NCBI GenBank assembly: GCA_036346395.1
Contig: CM070603.1
Coordinates: forward strand, 54,666,868-54,730,867
DNA length: 64,000 nucleotides
Reading direction: 5' to 3'
Source: Hsuehochloa calcarea
Lineage: Eukaryota; Streptophyta; Magnoliopsida; Poales; Poaceae
In this document: in pieces, positions 35,770-49,600 of the stretch
Layout: every line of letters begins with the position of its first letter
Position numbering within the stretch: position 1 is the first letter of the stretch
Notes under the pieces: model-generated
Seen by the model: the letters and a program-made list of their open reading frames with translations, nothing else
What the model was told of the DNA's origin: nothing
Database searches by the model: none
Program-made: the position numbers and the translations under genes

Positions 35770-37346
35770 CTTGTTATTGATTCTAGAAGCAGATGGAGAG
35801 TGCCAAGTCAAGGGGTTCATGAACTGACAGTGTATAAAGCAGGAGTCAATGAACATATCCCAGTCCCTTCTCTACTTGAATTCACTTATAGCATCAAGCA
35901 ACTCTTTCCTGAAACCTGCAAATTTTATACTTGTGCTAGTAACTTGCAGACATGACGGTGGAAGCGAGATAAGATAACCAGAAGAAGGCATGAGCACGTC
36001 TCATGAGTTTATTCTAGTACAACTTTGGAGGATTTCAAACTGTTTTGAATCACATTTAGTAATATCCAATCTGCAATTTTGCCACAAACGTTGAGGGTCA
36101 GACCCTTCTGGAGACAAGACATGTTCTACCTGGGGGGATGGCTACAGTGTATCATCTTTATATTGTTGTTGTAACAGATCATTGAAAAGTTTCAACAGAT
36201 GGATAATGGTACCTGCCAAACATCATGTGCTGGATTGAGGATAAACATCGGGGTGGTGATGCCTTTTGCATCTTCCCGTGGATAGAAGCACTGTCAAGCA
36301 CAATTAAGGATCACTTCTTAGCATGCGGCAACTTGAATAGTAATGACTAAAGAGTAAAGACGCCGATGATGCTAATACGATAAATTGTAACATGAAAACA
36401 AACTAACGGATAACCTGCCCTGGCTCCATATCTGAACTGCAATGAGCAAACCTTTTCCGCAGATCCTGCAACAAATCATTCAGAGAACACATGAATCTTG
36501 CAAATAATACAAAAACAAAGTCCATTGGGGAGCACTCGTGCGTGCACGCGCGCACAGAGAGAGACCTGTAGATGGGCAACATCATTATAGAAGACCCGCA
36601 TATACCTTCTCCCAGAAATGTCTTCTCTGTAATGAACAAAAGGAAAGGACCAAAGTGAAACTGTGAATTATAGGTTATTGGACATCTTGTTAGAAGGTCA
36701 AGAATGATACACATGCATAGCGAACTGATTGATCCACAGTTGATTCATCTCAGGTGAACAGATGGCCATCTCTTTTTGCTAGTTTTAACGTCCCAGTGGT
36801 TTAAATTATAAACATTTTAAATAGTCAAGACTAACATTGAATAAAACCATGTCAATACCAAGCCTTGATAAGTTAACATCAAGTTGAGATTTCCAAATGT
36901 TCCACTTGACAATTGAGTATTACCACATGCTTATACTAAACTGCAGCAGATATCCGTATGAAGAAATGATGTGTGGATCACATGCAGAGCAATCAAATAG
37001 GAACAGAGGGGGATAGTGACATATAGCAACAGTTAAAATCAAAACAAGCACATACATGCCAAGAAAAAAAACCCCACCATCCGTGAGACACTTAACAGTA
37101 GACGCCTTTGGTAGAAGTGCACAAAAAATCATCACAGTGAATGTAAGTGGATAGACCACCAGCCGAGCACCCCGTAAGAAAAGCCTGCAAGTTTAGGAAA
37201 TAAACAGCATTGAAACATCGCGAGAATATTTGAATCACTTCGTCAAACACACCAAAGAGCCGTCTAATACAGCTATGGATTACATCCTTTTGTGAACTTG
37301 CTACTTGCTAGTATAGTGCTGACTAATGACAACGCAGATATATAAC

Positions 37347-37370
37347 ACACACACACACACACACACACAA
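37347..37370. repeat. (AC)n microsatellite
   Basis: A run of AC dinucleotides inside the pseudogene, about 50 bp before the LTR-like element that starts at 37420. Confidence 0.85.
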
Positions 37371-37419
37371 GGAGGTCAAAAGGTGTAATATCCTGAAATA
37401 ACCTCTTAAGGGCTTATGT

Positions 37420-40150
37420 TGTCGGACCCAGATTTCTTAATCAAGAATTCTCTGTGAAAACACCGTGCTATTCCCTGGATCAGTAGATAGCACTCACAGA
37501 TACATCACTGAATCATTTTATACATGACGTAAAACCATACCATTCATTAATTCGACACATCAGAGTTTACATAGACCGCTTCGGGTCGAGTTTGACAATA
37601 ATGGTCGAACAGGCCAAAAGATTACATTACAAAAATAGCGGAAGCGACAACGGAAGCAAAAAGGGGTGAGAGCACATCTCTCCACAGGCAAGCGATTGGG
37701 GAAACTCGTGTGCGTCCGATATTACCCGAAAGACTCAGATAATACGGGATACACACAATTACCGACGGAGTCAGCTAGATTGGGGTGAGACTAGAACATC
37801 TAAGGGCTAAACTAAACTTCAAAACTTCTGGGTCTTCAGACATCGGGTTCTTTTATTTGCGCAAAGCAACATTTTCAATTATCTTAAGTACAAAATTCAT
37901 ATGACTTAGTATTTTAAACAAATTGCATTTTGTTAAATAAAGTAATTGCGATATTGACTCTACAAATGCTTAATTTGATTGGAGCTACCTCCATACATTC
38001 ACCGCACTGGATACGACGATCCAGGGAAACACAAAACCTCAGGCTAGATGAGTCGACCTGATTTTCACACCACCCACCAAGGTTTTTGAAATAGAACTAA
38101 TTCAAGTTAAGTTCCCATGTCCGCCTATGACCGTAGACGTGGTTGTTTAAATAGTTTTAACTCTGCAGAGTTTGTACACTGTACCCACAAGAGACAATCA
38201 TACTCGTTACTCCACATGATTCCATTGTCATGTAGTTGAGCGATCGTCACAGTAACATTTCAACATATCTCGGCCCTTTCGTCATCTCACCCATATGGGC
38301 CGCCCCCATTTGCGATGGGTCCCATAAGTTGTGCGAGATGTCTACCACTACGATTCGCGTAGCTGGCAACTTCACCCTCCCCTCGGTGTCCCATTCAAAC
38401 CAGATCGCATCCACTACTTGTACTTATAGGGTTGAATTTGCATAAAGTAATGTTTTCTTTAAATATTTATACTAAGTTCCAGAGCAGTTATTCCATAACT
38501 AAAATTCTTTTTTCTAAATTCTCAAGTTTTCTAGTAAGATAACATTCATCCAAGAGTTGTGAATGATACTTTCCTATCGCATGGCAAACCGCCCAATTTT
38601 CTAATTGGATAAACTATCCAAAAACATTTTATAAAGTCTTTTGAAAACAAAAACCAAAGTATAACTTTGAGTGTTTTGTTTAGTGTCCATGACCGTGGAG
38701 GCGTGGATATGGCTATTCGAATAGTTTTACACTCTGCAGAGGTTGTACAACTTTACCCACAAGAGATAATCAATTATAATGTTCGTCTGACACACTTCCG
38801 TAGATGTGCGACTAAGTGACTATCACAGGGCCTTTACAATGCATCATTCAAATCGTAGTTATGCCCGCTAAGGTTTCGCTTCCTTTGGATAGAAACCCGT
38901 CGGATTTTAAGCTCCCTCTTGTGCCATGTAGGAATATATAAAAGTAGGTCATAGTGACACCCACACAACCAGATGGCACAACCACGGTGAAATATTACAA
39001 ATTAGTAAGCCAAGTCACGCCTTTTCCCGACTTGTGGTAGGACAATGGGGCTTAGCAAGATGCGGCTCGAAGACTGACCCTTAACTGACTTGGACGACTT
39101 TCCAAATAAAACCCTGGGCTCAATCATAGAAACGAATCGATCTCGTGCATTAACATGCACCAAACAAACATCCATTTCGCCCAAATCCAAACAAATTTTT
39201 ATTTATTTTTTAAGTTAAATCATTTGCTAAAAGATGTCCATGGTAAGAACAATACCATAGCCTCGTTCTAAATCATAATAGAACATTTGGCTAAAGTTCC
39301 CCAAATTAAATATTTTTGGTATAAGCTTTGTCTAACTTCTAAGCATCAAGTTTTTAAACAAAAGCATTGTGTCAATATTATTGTATTAACCAGAGTTTTA
39401 GCTAGGGCAACAAGGTGTGAGGGTTTGATGTCCAAAGATTGTCAACTACAAGATCAGTAAGTCAACCTCCAAAATTAGAATCATGTTCTCCAAATCAATA
39501 TAATATGTTTATTGATCCACCACGTTGTTGTTTACATTATTCCACTAATAACTGCAGCTCAATCAAACACTACTTATTCAATTAACTCCACCAATCTCAT
39601 CAATTATCTATAATTCAACCAATGCACCTGAATTTCATTCATAACTTACTATAATAATCCAACTTCACTCTTTATTCATCACCCATACCTGATTATCTTG
39701 TCAAACTAAACTTCGCACAATCACTAATAATACATTATTTTCCTCTAAGATTCCTTCTAAATCCAATTTATTTATTCGATCATATCCAATAAATCCAATA
39801 TAACTGAAATACTCAATTAATTTCATACTTCTTGATTCAACCTAATCCACCAAAATCGGCATCATGAATAGTTATGTTAATTCACCCTTTTTGTCTTTCA
39901 ATCACCGTCTATACTTTGGTCGATTTCTCGATACTAACTCTCTAACAATTCCTAAAATCTATTTAAATCCGTCAGGATGTGTTTCTATAATGCAACCAAG
40001 ATTTATCTCCATAAACTAACAACAATCTATTTTTATAATCCAATCTCCAACAATCCAATAATTAACAATAATCTAATTCTATGATCTAATCTCCAATAGC
40101 AATGTATTTGTACAATCCAATATCCAATAATTATGCATTTCTAACAATTC
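37420..40150 (-). mobile_element. LTR-type element, diverged relative of 42522-46329
   Basis: It starts TGTCGGACCC and then follows 42522 onward with many substitutions: GGATCAGTA-TAGCACTCACA, the GCGGAAGC...GGAAGCAAAAGGGG block, TTATTTGCG-AAAGCAACATTT, and ACCCACAAGAGA-AATC all recur in order. The right part (39400-40150) is AT-rich and diverges, and I could not find the other terminus. It occupies the place where exon 5 of the pseudogene should be. Confidence 0.7.
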
Positions 40151-40755
40151 AATATCCATCATGAATATGGACGGAGATACCCCAAAAATCCCCCCGTAAG
40201 GTTCTGTAGCACAACCTGCAATTCATCTTCGTCATTTCCAGAAAATGACGCACCATCACAACACCTTACCTTCACTTTGTTCCAATTGTAAAAATCTGCA
40301 GGTTTAAATGAAAAATGAAGGTGTCGAAAGTGTAGTGGTTCTATAACATCGTTATACAAGATGTATCAAATTAGCTTCCATTTAATCCTTGAAGAAAAGG
40401 CCCCTCAAATCCAAACAGAACTACAAGATAGTAGAGTGTTTGAAATGTGCAGTCCAGTCCAGAAGTTACTTACAGTAAATTGGAGACAATCCTCTAATAA
40501 GATATTGTACCAGACTGACCAAAAGACATAAATCAATCAATAACTAGATTGTGGGGAAGATAGCCAATGTGGACTGTTCATTTATACATTGAACAGCAGA
40601 ACATTGGAACAAGTCATTCCCTTTTTATTTGAAACAAGCTATGCAAACCTGTGGTTATCATCTATGTGATAGTAAACCTGTGTAGATTATCTAAGGTGGA
40701 AAGTGCCTACTAAGAATGTTTAAAGAATTGGACACTGATAAAACAGAGTTAACAA

Positions 40756-41447
40756 CATGGTTGTCACGGCGTTGCCTAGTCGTCACCTTGGCGTCCAGTC
40801 GCCCCGGAACCGGCGTCCAGGAAGGAGCACCTCACCTTGGCCGTCGCCGCCCCTCGGTCTCACCGCGCCAGCCGCCATGTACGCCCTCCGACCTCCACTC
40901 CCTCCCTCCTCCGCTCCCTCCCTCCCTATCGCGGTGCGGCCCGACCTGGCGACCTCCACTCCCGCCGCGCCGCGCCCGCCGCCTCCCTCCCTCCCACGCT
41001 GCCTCCCTCCCTCTGCGTTGCTTCCCCCTCTGGCCTCCCTCGCTCCCGCACCCCCTTCCTCCCTCTGCTCTACTTCCCCCTCTGGCGCTGCCTCCCTCCC
41101 CCTGCGCTGCTTCCCCCTCTGGCTTCACTCCCTCTGCCCTGGATCCCCCTCTGGCGTTGCCTCCCTTTGCTTCACCCTCTGGCCTCCCTCCCTCTGTTTC
41201 CCCCTCTGCAGTGCTATACTTCAGTAATCTACTGATGTTAGTAATCTACTGCTAGATGCTGATGTGTGATTGTGTGGTAGATGCTTCGGTACTTTGCTGA
41301 ATGCTGATGTAGTGTACTAGTGTTGCTAGTTATAGACTTGAAGTTGCTATTTGCTACCTTAGCTCGCTTTGCCACGCCTAGAGGACGACTAGGCGTCTCT
41401 GGCGCCCCTTAGGCGCTGTAGTCGCCAAGGTCGCCGTAACAACCTTG
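40756..41447. mobile_element. Non-autonomous hAT element (692 bp)
   Basis: A perfect 8-bp target duplication GTTAACAA flanks it (40748-40755 and 41448-41455). The ends are CATGGTTGTCACGGCG and, inverted, CAAGGTTGTTACGGCG, giving terminal repeats that continue with CCTTGGCG. An 8-bp duplication and CA-GGTTGT termini fit the hAT superfamily. The interior is CT-rich low complexity (CCCTCCCTC, CCCCCTCTGG words). Long open frames there are composition artefacts. No transposase is present. Confidence 0.88.
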
Positions 41448-42521
41448 GTTAACAATGCATTCTGCACTCAATTTTAGTAGGTACCGTAGACTGTAGGTCA
41501 AGTAATTTATCCACCGGAACTGGAAGCTATAGCATTTCAGTTGATAGGCAGGAGCAGATGGATTGTACAGAGAAGGGGGAAGAGAGATAGAGTTATAGAC
41601 AAGACAGGCCTAGTATACCTGGATTCTGAAACTCGTCGTTGCTCAGGATGCCTACGAATGCAACCCGCCTTTCCATGTAGGCAGAGGAACCTAGATTTGT
41701 TTTCTTACGTTGAGCACACCATGTTTGATTCCTGCACCAGCTTCCGACCCTGGAGCTCGCAGCACAAGCATCAAGCACACACATGTTTAGCTATAGCTCC
41801 CTCCGTTGAGGCGCAAGAGCGCCATCATCAGGCGTGGACACGGTACGGCTAGGCAGGTGGATGAGCCGTTTGCCGGATCCCTCCCCAAACCCTGGCAGCC
41901 AATGGTATCCAGGCGGAGTCCCATCCAAGAAAACCGCGCCCTTGTCCTTGGCACCGTCCACGAGGGTGGGGCTGGGGAGGCGGTGGCCGCAGGATGGGGA
42001 TGGGGAAGGGGAAGAGTTTGTTGAAGTGGAAGGGACGGCGGCGTAGCGGGAGAGGGTGAGGAAGAGGGCGGTGGCGAATGCGGCGCCACCATAGGCGCAG
42101 GTGGTGGGCCGCCGGTGCGGAGGAGGAGAGAGGCGGTGTGGCGATGGGTTGGTGGATATGGCCGCATCGGCGAGGCGAGGCGAAGACTTCTTTTACAACA
42201 GCAAGCAAGAGAAGCAAGGCGCGACCGCGCGAGTCTTACAATAATAATTTAATTGTTATGAACTACTAATCAGTTGTGGGTTTTGGTTTTCGACTGGCCG
42301 GCGCTTCGATCTCCGATCCGGTGGCACCGCCGCCGGTGCCGAGGCAGGCAACCCAGGCCAACCTGTAGCACTCACTTACTGGTGGGGCCCACCTGTAAGC
42401 GGGCGTTGCAATGGTGCCCCCCCCATCACGCTTGCTGGAACGGATGCTGCTGCGTCAGAGCAGATGCGCCTGCAGTGCATTTCCGTTCTTGGAATAGACA
42501 ACACTGCTACTGCTTGAGATT

Positions 42522-45500
42522 TGTCGGACCGGATTTCGTAAATCCAAATTCTCTATGAAACACTGTGTTATTTCTGGATCAGTATGTAGCACTCACATGT
42601 ATATTACTGGTTCATCTCATACATGCGTGAAATAAAACCATCACATATATTACAGACAATCAAAGTAACATAGACAACGTCGGGTCAGGTTTTTACAAAA
42701 GGGCCGTCATGCCAAATATATTACATCACAAAAGTTCGTGGCTACAGCGGAAGCAAAAGGGGATGGGGCTCGTCTCTCCACTGGCAGCGACCGGGGTGTC
42801 TTGTGTACGACTAATATTATCCAAGGGTTTGGGTAATATTGGTTATACGCAAGCACCGACAAGTCTACTAAACTGAGGCGAGACCTACACTACAGAGCTA
42901 CTCTACTCTTCATCGCATCCTGGTCCATCAGCTTCGGGATCCTCGTAAAAGGCGTAGTCTCCTTGGTCCAGATCATCTAAAGGGTTTTGGGGAGAGCGAG
43001 GGTGAGCACAACTACCGTGCTCGCGAGCCAACACAACAGATGCAATAATATACATGCACAGTTTAACAAGGATGGCTCGGGTTATTTTATTTGCGTAAAG
43101 CAACATTTATAAATACAAATATTAGGAAGTCCTATCACTTAGCACTTTTAACCAAATTGCATTTTTAAAGAGATTAATTGTGCAATAATTGATATCAGCA
43201 GAGGTTCCCTCCATCGGAAACTCTGAATCATATTTCTTTTTTACGGTGGTCATACCCACCTATTACCAACGCTGGGTAAGAATACCTAGGGAAAACCAAA
43301 TCAAGGGCTAGGTGAGCCCTGCATATTTTTCAACCCACCCACAAAAGTTTTGAAAATAGTACTATATCTTGTAATTTCCTATGCCCGCCCGTGACCGTGG
43401 GCACAGCTGTTCGAACAGTTTTTATTCTCTGCATAGATTGTACATCTTTACCCACAAGAGACAATCGTCTTGATATATACACACATTACCTTTGACATGT
43501 GAATAAGGGAGATCATCACAAGGCCTTTACAAGGCATCCCTCATTGTTCATTGCACCCGCTAAGGTTTCAACTGAGAGTGGTTACGCTCTTCCTCTACGT
43601 CAACCATGCCCCTAAACCCCCTCTTGCGCCACACGGCGGCTTAGCCAACACACGACCCGTGTCCACGACGGCTTAGCCAGCGACACGACTCATGGGTCAC
43701 TCCAATGGTGCAACTCACAATGGTGGACACAAATTAGTCAACCAGGTGACACCATCATAGACTTGTGGTTGTATTGTTTTACAATAGGAGGTCATCACAG
43801 GATTAAGTCCTTAAGATCATCTGGTGGTTCTTACCACATATCAACCACAAAATGTCTTGGGCTACATTAGTACCCAACCATACACCCTCCAGTCATACCA
43901 TCCACCCAGATGGGTATTAGCAAGTTTTTAGGGTTTTAGAGAGGTATAAAATAAATTATCAAACCGATTCAGTCATTCTCCCCAATGACTGCCCAAATCA
44001 CATGTTATGGTTTTAAGAATGATGATTTGGGGTAAGTAATACCCCGGTACTTAAACAAGTCTATCATGTCGTTTGAGCATGACCTATAACTAGTAAGTTA
44101 CTATACATTTACTAGGGTGACAAGGGTTTTTGGGAGTTCAATTATCAAGGACATTGTATACTTATTATTTAATCATCAAATAGGCATTTAACTACATTAA
44201 GGTGTTTGACATACATTTGTATAGGAATTAGAGCATGCATTTTGATACTTTAAAATAACATAATTTGCATAAAATGTAGAATCAATATGATCAAAGTGTT
44301 GACTCGCCTTGATTATAGGTAGGAGGGTCTATGTCTTCTTGAGCTTGTCCGAGGTGGAGGTCTCCCGCGTCTTCGAACCCTACTCGGATGGACGTACCGG
44401 AAAATACACAATAGAAGAAGAGAACAAATAAATACAAATCACCAAGCAAATAAACTCCAAATTAAACAAGACCAGTTCCATTAGCAATATCTTGATTTTA
44501 GAAAATTTTAGGAAAAAGATTCATAATTTTTAGAGCTATAATGAGAAAGTTATGGATTTTTGAAGCTTTCAACAAAATTTTCAATGGAATGGAAAATCAG
44601 AAAAGTTGGTTAATCTGGGAGCCGACACGTGTCATCAAAGCACAGGGGCGACGGTCCACGCATACTGTTATGTGGGCTGAAGGCCAACACGTATAGCTTC
44701 GGTCCACGGGCTCACCGATTCACGGAATAGTGACTCGGGCCCACATGTCAGTCAAAGAATTCAAAAAACTACGTTAATCCCAGCCATCACTGTGCGGCCG
44801 GGTCCACGCGTCAGCGAGACAGAGAAATACTTAGGGATAATTAAACCGGGGTTAGCAATTAAGTGGAACAGTAAACCCTGGCAATAACTAGCTACAGTGC
44901 ATTGGTTTCGTCCGACAACAGGACAGTGGGAAGGAGCTGGGGGCGGCACGGCTCGTCGCCGACGGAGGGAGGGGCGGCGGCGCCGGGGGTTACCCAAAAT
45001 GGGTTCCCCTCGGTGAGGCGGTCCCAGTGGCGGTGGCGGCGTCACCGGAGTTTGACCAGAGCTGCGGCGCGGCCATGGGAGGCGACGGCGGGAGCTCGGT
45101 CGGAGGGGGAAGAAGCGATTGAGCGCGGTGTTCCAGGAAACTGGGGGAGCACAGGGTTGCTAGGTGTCTCCACAGGTTACCAGGTCGGTAATGGCGGCAG
45201 GGAACAACCGGGTGAGGGAGATCGACGGCGGGGTAGAAGCCGGCCGGAGGCGAGGAAGAAAGGCTTGATCTGGCGCTGTCGTGGTCCGAAGGCGACGTGG
45301 TTGGAGGGGAAGCCTCCTGGGTGGTGGTGGTGCACAGTGATGGGGATGGTGGCACTGGGAGATCGCCGGAGATGGAGATCGGCGGTGGAGGTGGATTCGG
45401 CCGAGGGGAGCTTCGGGCGCACAGAAATTTCAAGTGGCGCTTACCTAGAAGCAAGGGGGTGGGGCGGGGAGGTAGAAGGGGGCTCCTCTAGGGTTTTTAT

Positions 45501-46329
45501 AGGTGGGGGAGGAGAAAGCCGAAGGGGAGAACGTGGGGCGGCGCTGAGTCTCGAGGATGCTTGGCATGGGCATCTGAGCGCGGAGAAGACGGGGCGGAGG
45601 CAGGTGAGTGGCGATATGGCGCGGGGGAGACTCTGGAGCTCTGGCGCGGTCTTGGCGACAATGGCAGTCTTGCCGACGCAGATTGAGCTTGGACCGGACG
45701 GATGGGGGGCTGCGCCGTGGCGTCGCAAGGACCGGGCGGAGAGAGGTGCTCGGGTACAGAAGCATGGGCGAGGGATGACGGCCGCAGGGTGAGTGGCGCT
45801 GGGGCGGTCGAGGAGGAGGGTGACGGGCAAAGTGAGTCAGGTGGCAACAGAGGTGTGACAGGAGTTGGTGTCGGCGCTGCACGGGGGGAGGAAGAAGTCA
45901 GCAGTGGGGGGTGGAGGGAGGTAGAAGAAGGGGAAGGTGAGGGATTGAGAGAGGGAGGTGGAGGCGCTGGGCCGAGCCAATTCGGGAGGGGGAAGAAAGA
46001 AGCAGCAGGCTCAGGCTGGGCCAGAGGGGAGGGAGTGAGCGGGCCGAAATGGGTTGGAGAAGAAGCTGGCCGGGCCAGGGCAGGGGAAGGGGAGAGTGGG
46101 CCGAGCCCAGGGAAGAAAGAGAGGGGATTCAAATACTGCAGATGCTCCAAAATCGAAAAGAAGGTAAAGGATTTGAATTTGAAAATTTGAAAATGCGAGG
46201 AGGTTTGAAACACAAACCCGAGCTAAAAGAAGTTTGATTTTTTTGAAAATACTGCAAATTGCAAATACGAATTGAATACAGAAAATGAATAGTAAATACT
46301 ATTCACCGTTCGAAAACGGGAATGTTACA
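42522..46329 (-). mobile_element. Solo LTR of a large gypsy-type element (3.8 kb)
   Basis: Read on the minus strand it starts TGTAACATTCCCG and ends GGTCCGACA, the TG...CA form usual for gypsy LTRs. Flanks are AGATT (42517-42521) and AGATC (46330-46334), a 4/5 match consistent with an aged 5-bp target duplication. A TATA-like box CTATAAAAACCC lies on the minus strand at about 45495-45506, followed by a GC-rich leader. There is no gag, pol or primer-binding site. The GC-rich interior (44900-46200) is open in several frames on both strands and is not a gene. Confidence 0.7.
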
Positions 46330-46642
46330 AGATCTCTGTTTCTTTTTCTCTTCGTTTTGCTGTCAGTATAAACAACGTTTATGAATTTATGGTGCATTCC
46401 ATGTTCAGCGACGTGTACGGTACCCCAGAACAACATTCACATCACATTCGGATTCGGATTCAGGAGATTGTGCGAGTAAAGATGGTTGTCAACTCTGAAC
46501 CATGCATCTGAGCTGAGCATGTTTATTATCATTCAAGATGAAGATGACTGCTGTTTCATTTGTCCCTTTCTTTCTGAATCTTTACATAGCAAGCGGTGAA
46601 AACTGATTATGCGTGCTCCTTCTTCACCATAATAAAAGTAAA

Positions 46643-49600
46643 TTAAGTAGGCAACTGACTGCTGCATGTGGGGTTGCATGGATACTCGCAGTCAATCTCT
46701 TTTCCTCCTCTGCTTCTACCAAAATACCAATCCCCAACAGCCTCTGCCACGGTCTGCTCCGCAAAATGAAAATCAAAACATATCGATCCAAGCAAAACAC
46801 GATGCATCAAGTAAACCAAGCATAGTTCCGTGATTAAGCCCCACCTTGTTCCCAAGCCTCGGAGAGATTTGTGAATTCCATGATATGCTATATGCTGTTT
46901 GACAATGGGTAAAGCATGAATCAATGAACAACCCCCAGTCCTGCTTATCTTGAACAACCTTCAACTCATTCACTAATGTCTTCCTGAATCCTATCAACGG
47001 GCAAGGAAAATATTTAGTGTTTCAGAGAACACAACAGGCACTAATCGAGAGGGTGAAAAAAAACAGATTGGCATGCTATGCCAACCATGGAGAACTTCAA
47101 TTTGTGTGGAATTGCAGTTTCGGATGTCAGCCTTGCAACTCAACCATGACTTATCAGGACGGGATCCATCTGGTGCAACAACATTTCGTATCTACAGAGA
47201 AGAAGCATAGCTAAAACAGTGAGAATTTTAACCCAGTGAAGTGGATAAGGAAAAAAAATAGATTGACAATTACCTGCCAAGAATCATATCCAGAGTTCAG
47301 AATAAACGTGGGGGTGTTGATGCTCTTAATAAGCTCAGCAGGAAAGAAACACTGGGAAGAACAACATTATGTCAACAATTGAACTTACCAACATACTAAG
47401 ATGGCAAACTTTAGTATGGGAAGCAAATCGAATTAGAGAATGGGTAACTACCTCTGTTGGTTCCTTGTTTGCGAGACAGTCCTTGGGCAAAACATTTGTA
47501 ACATTCTGGAAGAAATCAAGCAAAAAAAAATAAAATAGAATCAACGAGCATTTAGTAATTAGTACAAAGTTGCATGTGGCATGCTTCAAATATTACATGA
47601 ACAAGAAGACATGGCAATGCTCCCCTGAGTGTTGGCATAAGAGAACCACATGAAAAATCGGAATAGTGGTTTTCCAGATATTTTTCTAGTCGCTATAAAT
47701 CGGAATAGTGGTTTTCCAGATATTTTTCTAGTCGCTACGCTTTGGAAAAGTACAAAAGGGAGTAGAAAATGACAAAAAAAACTGATTATGAAATAAGGCA
47801 TTTCACACAGCTAACCTGGAGGTGAACAACTCCATTGTACAAAGACCACATGGACCTTTCTCCAGATATGTCCTTTCTGCCAGAGAAAACTGGTACTTTA
47901 GTACAGGTATGTAGAGTGCTAAGGGCTATGTTTATTTTTCAGAGTCTCACTCGTCGATAAAAAATCCAGCATCAGAAAGGCATTTAACTGAAACCTCCTG
48001 AGGAAATCGTGCACGAAAATCGTTGCAATGCAGCAGCGTAGCTAGACCACCAGCAGAACAACCCATAAGGAAGGCCTGAAGGGTGTAGAAAAATGAGGTT
48101 TCACATGGTTCTTTTTCACGACTAATGGTTCTTGCTTGAAGTGCTAATATCTTTTTACTGATGGATCTTGCCCAAATTATATGAAGCCAGTGAAGTATGT
48201 ATGACCTGTTTAGCCTCGGCGAGTCCTTTTTCCATGAGTTCATCAATAACCGCTCCCCAGATGCGCAACCCTCTGAAGAAAAGCTTGGTTCCATCCTGCA
48301 TCGTTATTACCAATAAAACATCGGTGTAATAAACATTGAAGGTAGGGACATCAAATCAAAATCCAAAAAAACACCTGGTCTTCACCCTCTGCATCCCCAG
48401 AAAATGATGCCCCATCGCAATACCTTACAACAACTTTGTTCCAGTTGTAGAAATCTGATCATGCGCTCATAAAAATTAGTGAAAAGACATATTGAACAGC
48501 TAGAATAGTCGAAGCTTGGCTCAAAGCGTTCATCGAAACGAACTGATACAGCTCGGCTTAAGGCGTGGAGCCAGGGGTTGAAGAAGATTGAAACGGGAGT
48601 CAGGATTGGATCGTACAGGGTAAGGAGAGCGATGGAGTTCGCCCTCGTGTGTCGGACGGGACTTGTTCCCAGCCAACGCCGCGAGGCTCTAAACAAGATT
48701 GGAGGTAGGGAAGGCTTTATTTATTATTGCTTGATCTCCTGAGTACAATTGTGTGTCCTTCATAGAGAGGACTAACCACTAATCGTATCCTGAAGGGGTA
48801 GCTTACAATCTAAAGTATCCATAAGAAGTATTACCTAAAATAACTAATACCGAAAGTATCTAACCTATCTCAAGGGAAGTCCTTGCCTTCTACGCTTTTT
48901 GTCTTGTCATATGCCTCACACAGGGGCGGACCCTCCTAGGTTCACGGGTTAATTTTTGCAAAAAAAACCCACCGTATAGTATGTGTATTACATATAGTGA
49001 AATATACTATTAATTGGGTCGACCAGACAATGACTCCCTCTCAGCCCATCAAACCACGTCTTCCTCTGGCGCCCCGCAACCTCAAATTGGCCCATGTAAT
49101 GGTCGGCCCATGGTCACACACCCTTCGGCCTTTGCCCATTGGGCATTGGACCATTCGGCCCAACCACAACAAGGTCATTCTCCCTCATCTCTCTTTCTCT
49201 AACCCTAACAATCAACAGACAACAGCCGGCTCTCACATCTCTCCCTCTCTCGACGTAGCGACCGACGAAGCCAAACGCGACGATAGGGCGGAGGAGCAAG
49301 GTCGGGCGGGACGTTGCCGTTGGGGGGGGGGGGCAGGGTGATTGCTGAGCGGGGAGGGCAACTGGGGAGCCCTGCGAGCCTGCAGCCGCCGGCGGAGACC
49401 CGACACCTCGCGCGGCTCCCGACAGGAAGTTAGCGTGCTAGCGTGCGGCCACGGTACCTAAATTCCCAACAGCGTAGAGGTGAGTTCAATCCGAATTACC
49501 ACATCCTCAATTCCCAAACCAGCAAAGAGTAAACCCAAATGCCCAAATCAGCAATTTTGCTTGTGTTAATTTGAACTGTGATTGGTAAATCTTATCTTTT

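Larger units (their letters stand above)
35770..42165 (-). pseudogene. Decayed tandem paralogue of the pectin acetylesterase
   Basis: Nine exon equivalents of the intact gene at 46643-50744 are found in the same order: exons 1+2 fused at about 41850-42150 (DGAKDKGAVFLDGTPPGYHW); exon 3 at 41619-41757 (RNQTWCAQRKKTNLGSSAY); exon 4 at 40216-40295; exon 6 at 37056-37184 (TGCSAGGLS); exon 7 at 36566-36626; exon 8 at 36415-36465; exon 9 at 36213-36290; exon 10 at 36024-36129; exon 11 at 35770-35915 (DWDMFIDSCFIHCQ). Exons 4, 7, 9, 10 and 11 keep the exact lengths of the intact gene. Lesions: TAG after GFRKELLDAISEFK in exon 11; an extra T in a T-run frameshifting exon 6; exon 5 absent; the exon 2 donor lost; the N-terminal frame shifted; no final exon. 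It is a clear pseudogene. Confidence 0.9.

Noticed and set aside
40716..41255. Overlapping 130-180-residue Pro/Ser-rich open frames
   Set aside because: They fall in the CT-rich interior of the 692-bp hAT element. All three forward frames are open because of composition.
44902..45792. A 296-residue open frame on the plus strand
   Set aside because: Gly/Arg/Trp-rich, overlapped by long open frames on the opposite strand, and inside a 3.8-kb LTR. It is a GC composition effect in the LTR leader, not a gene.
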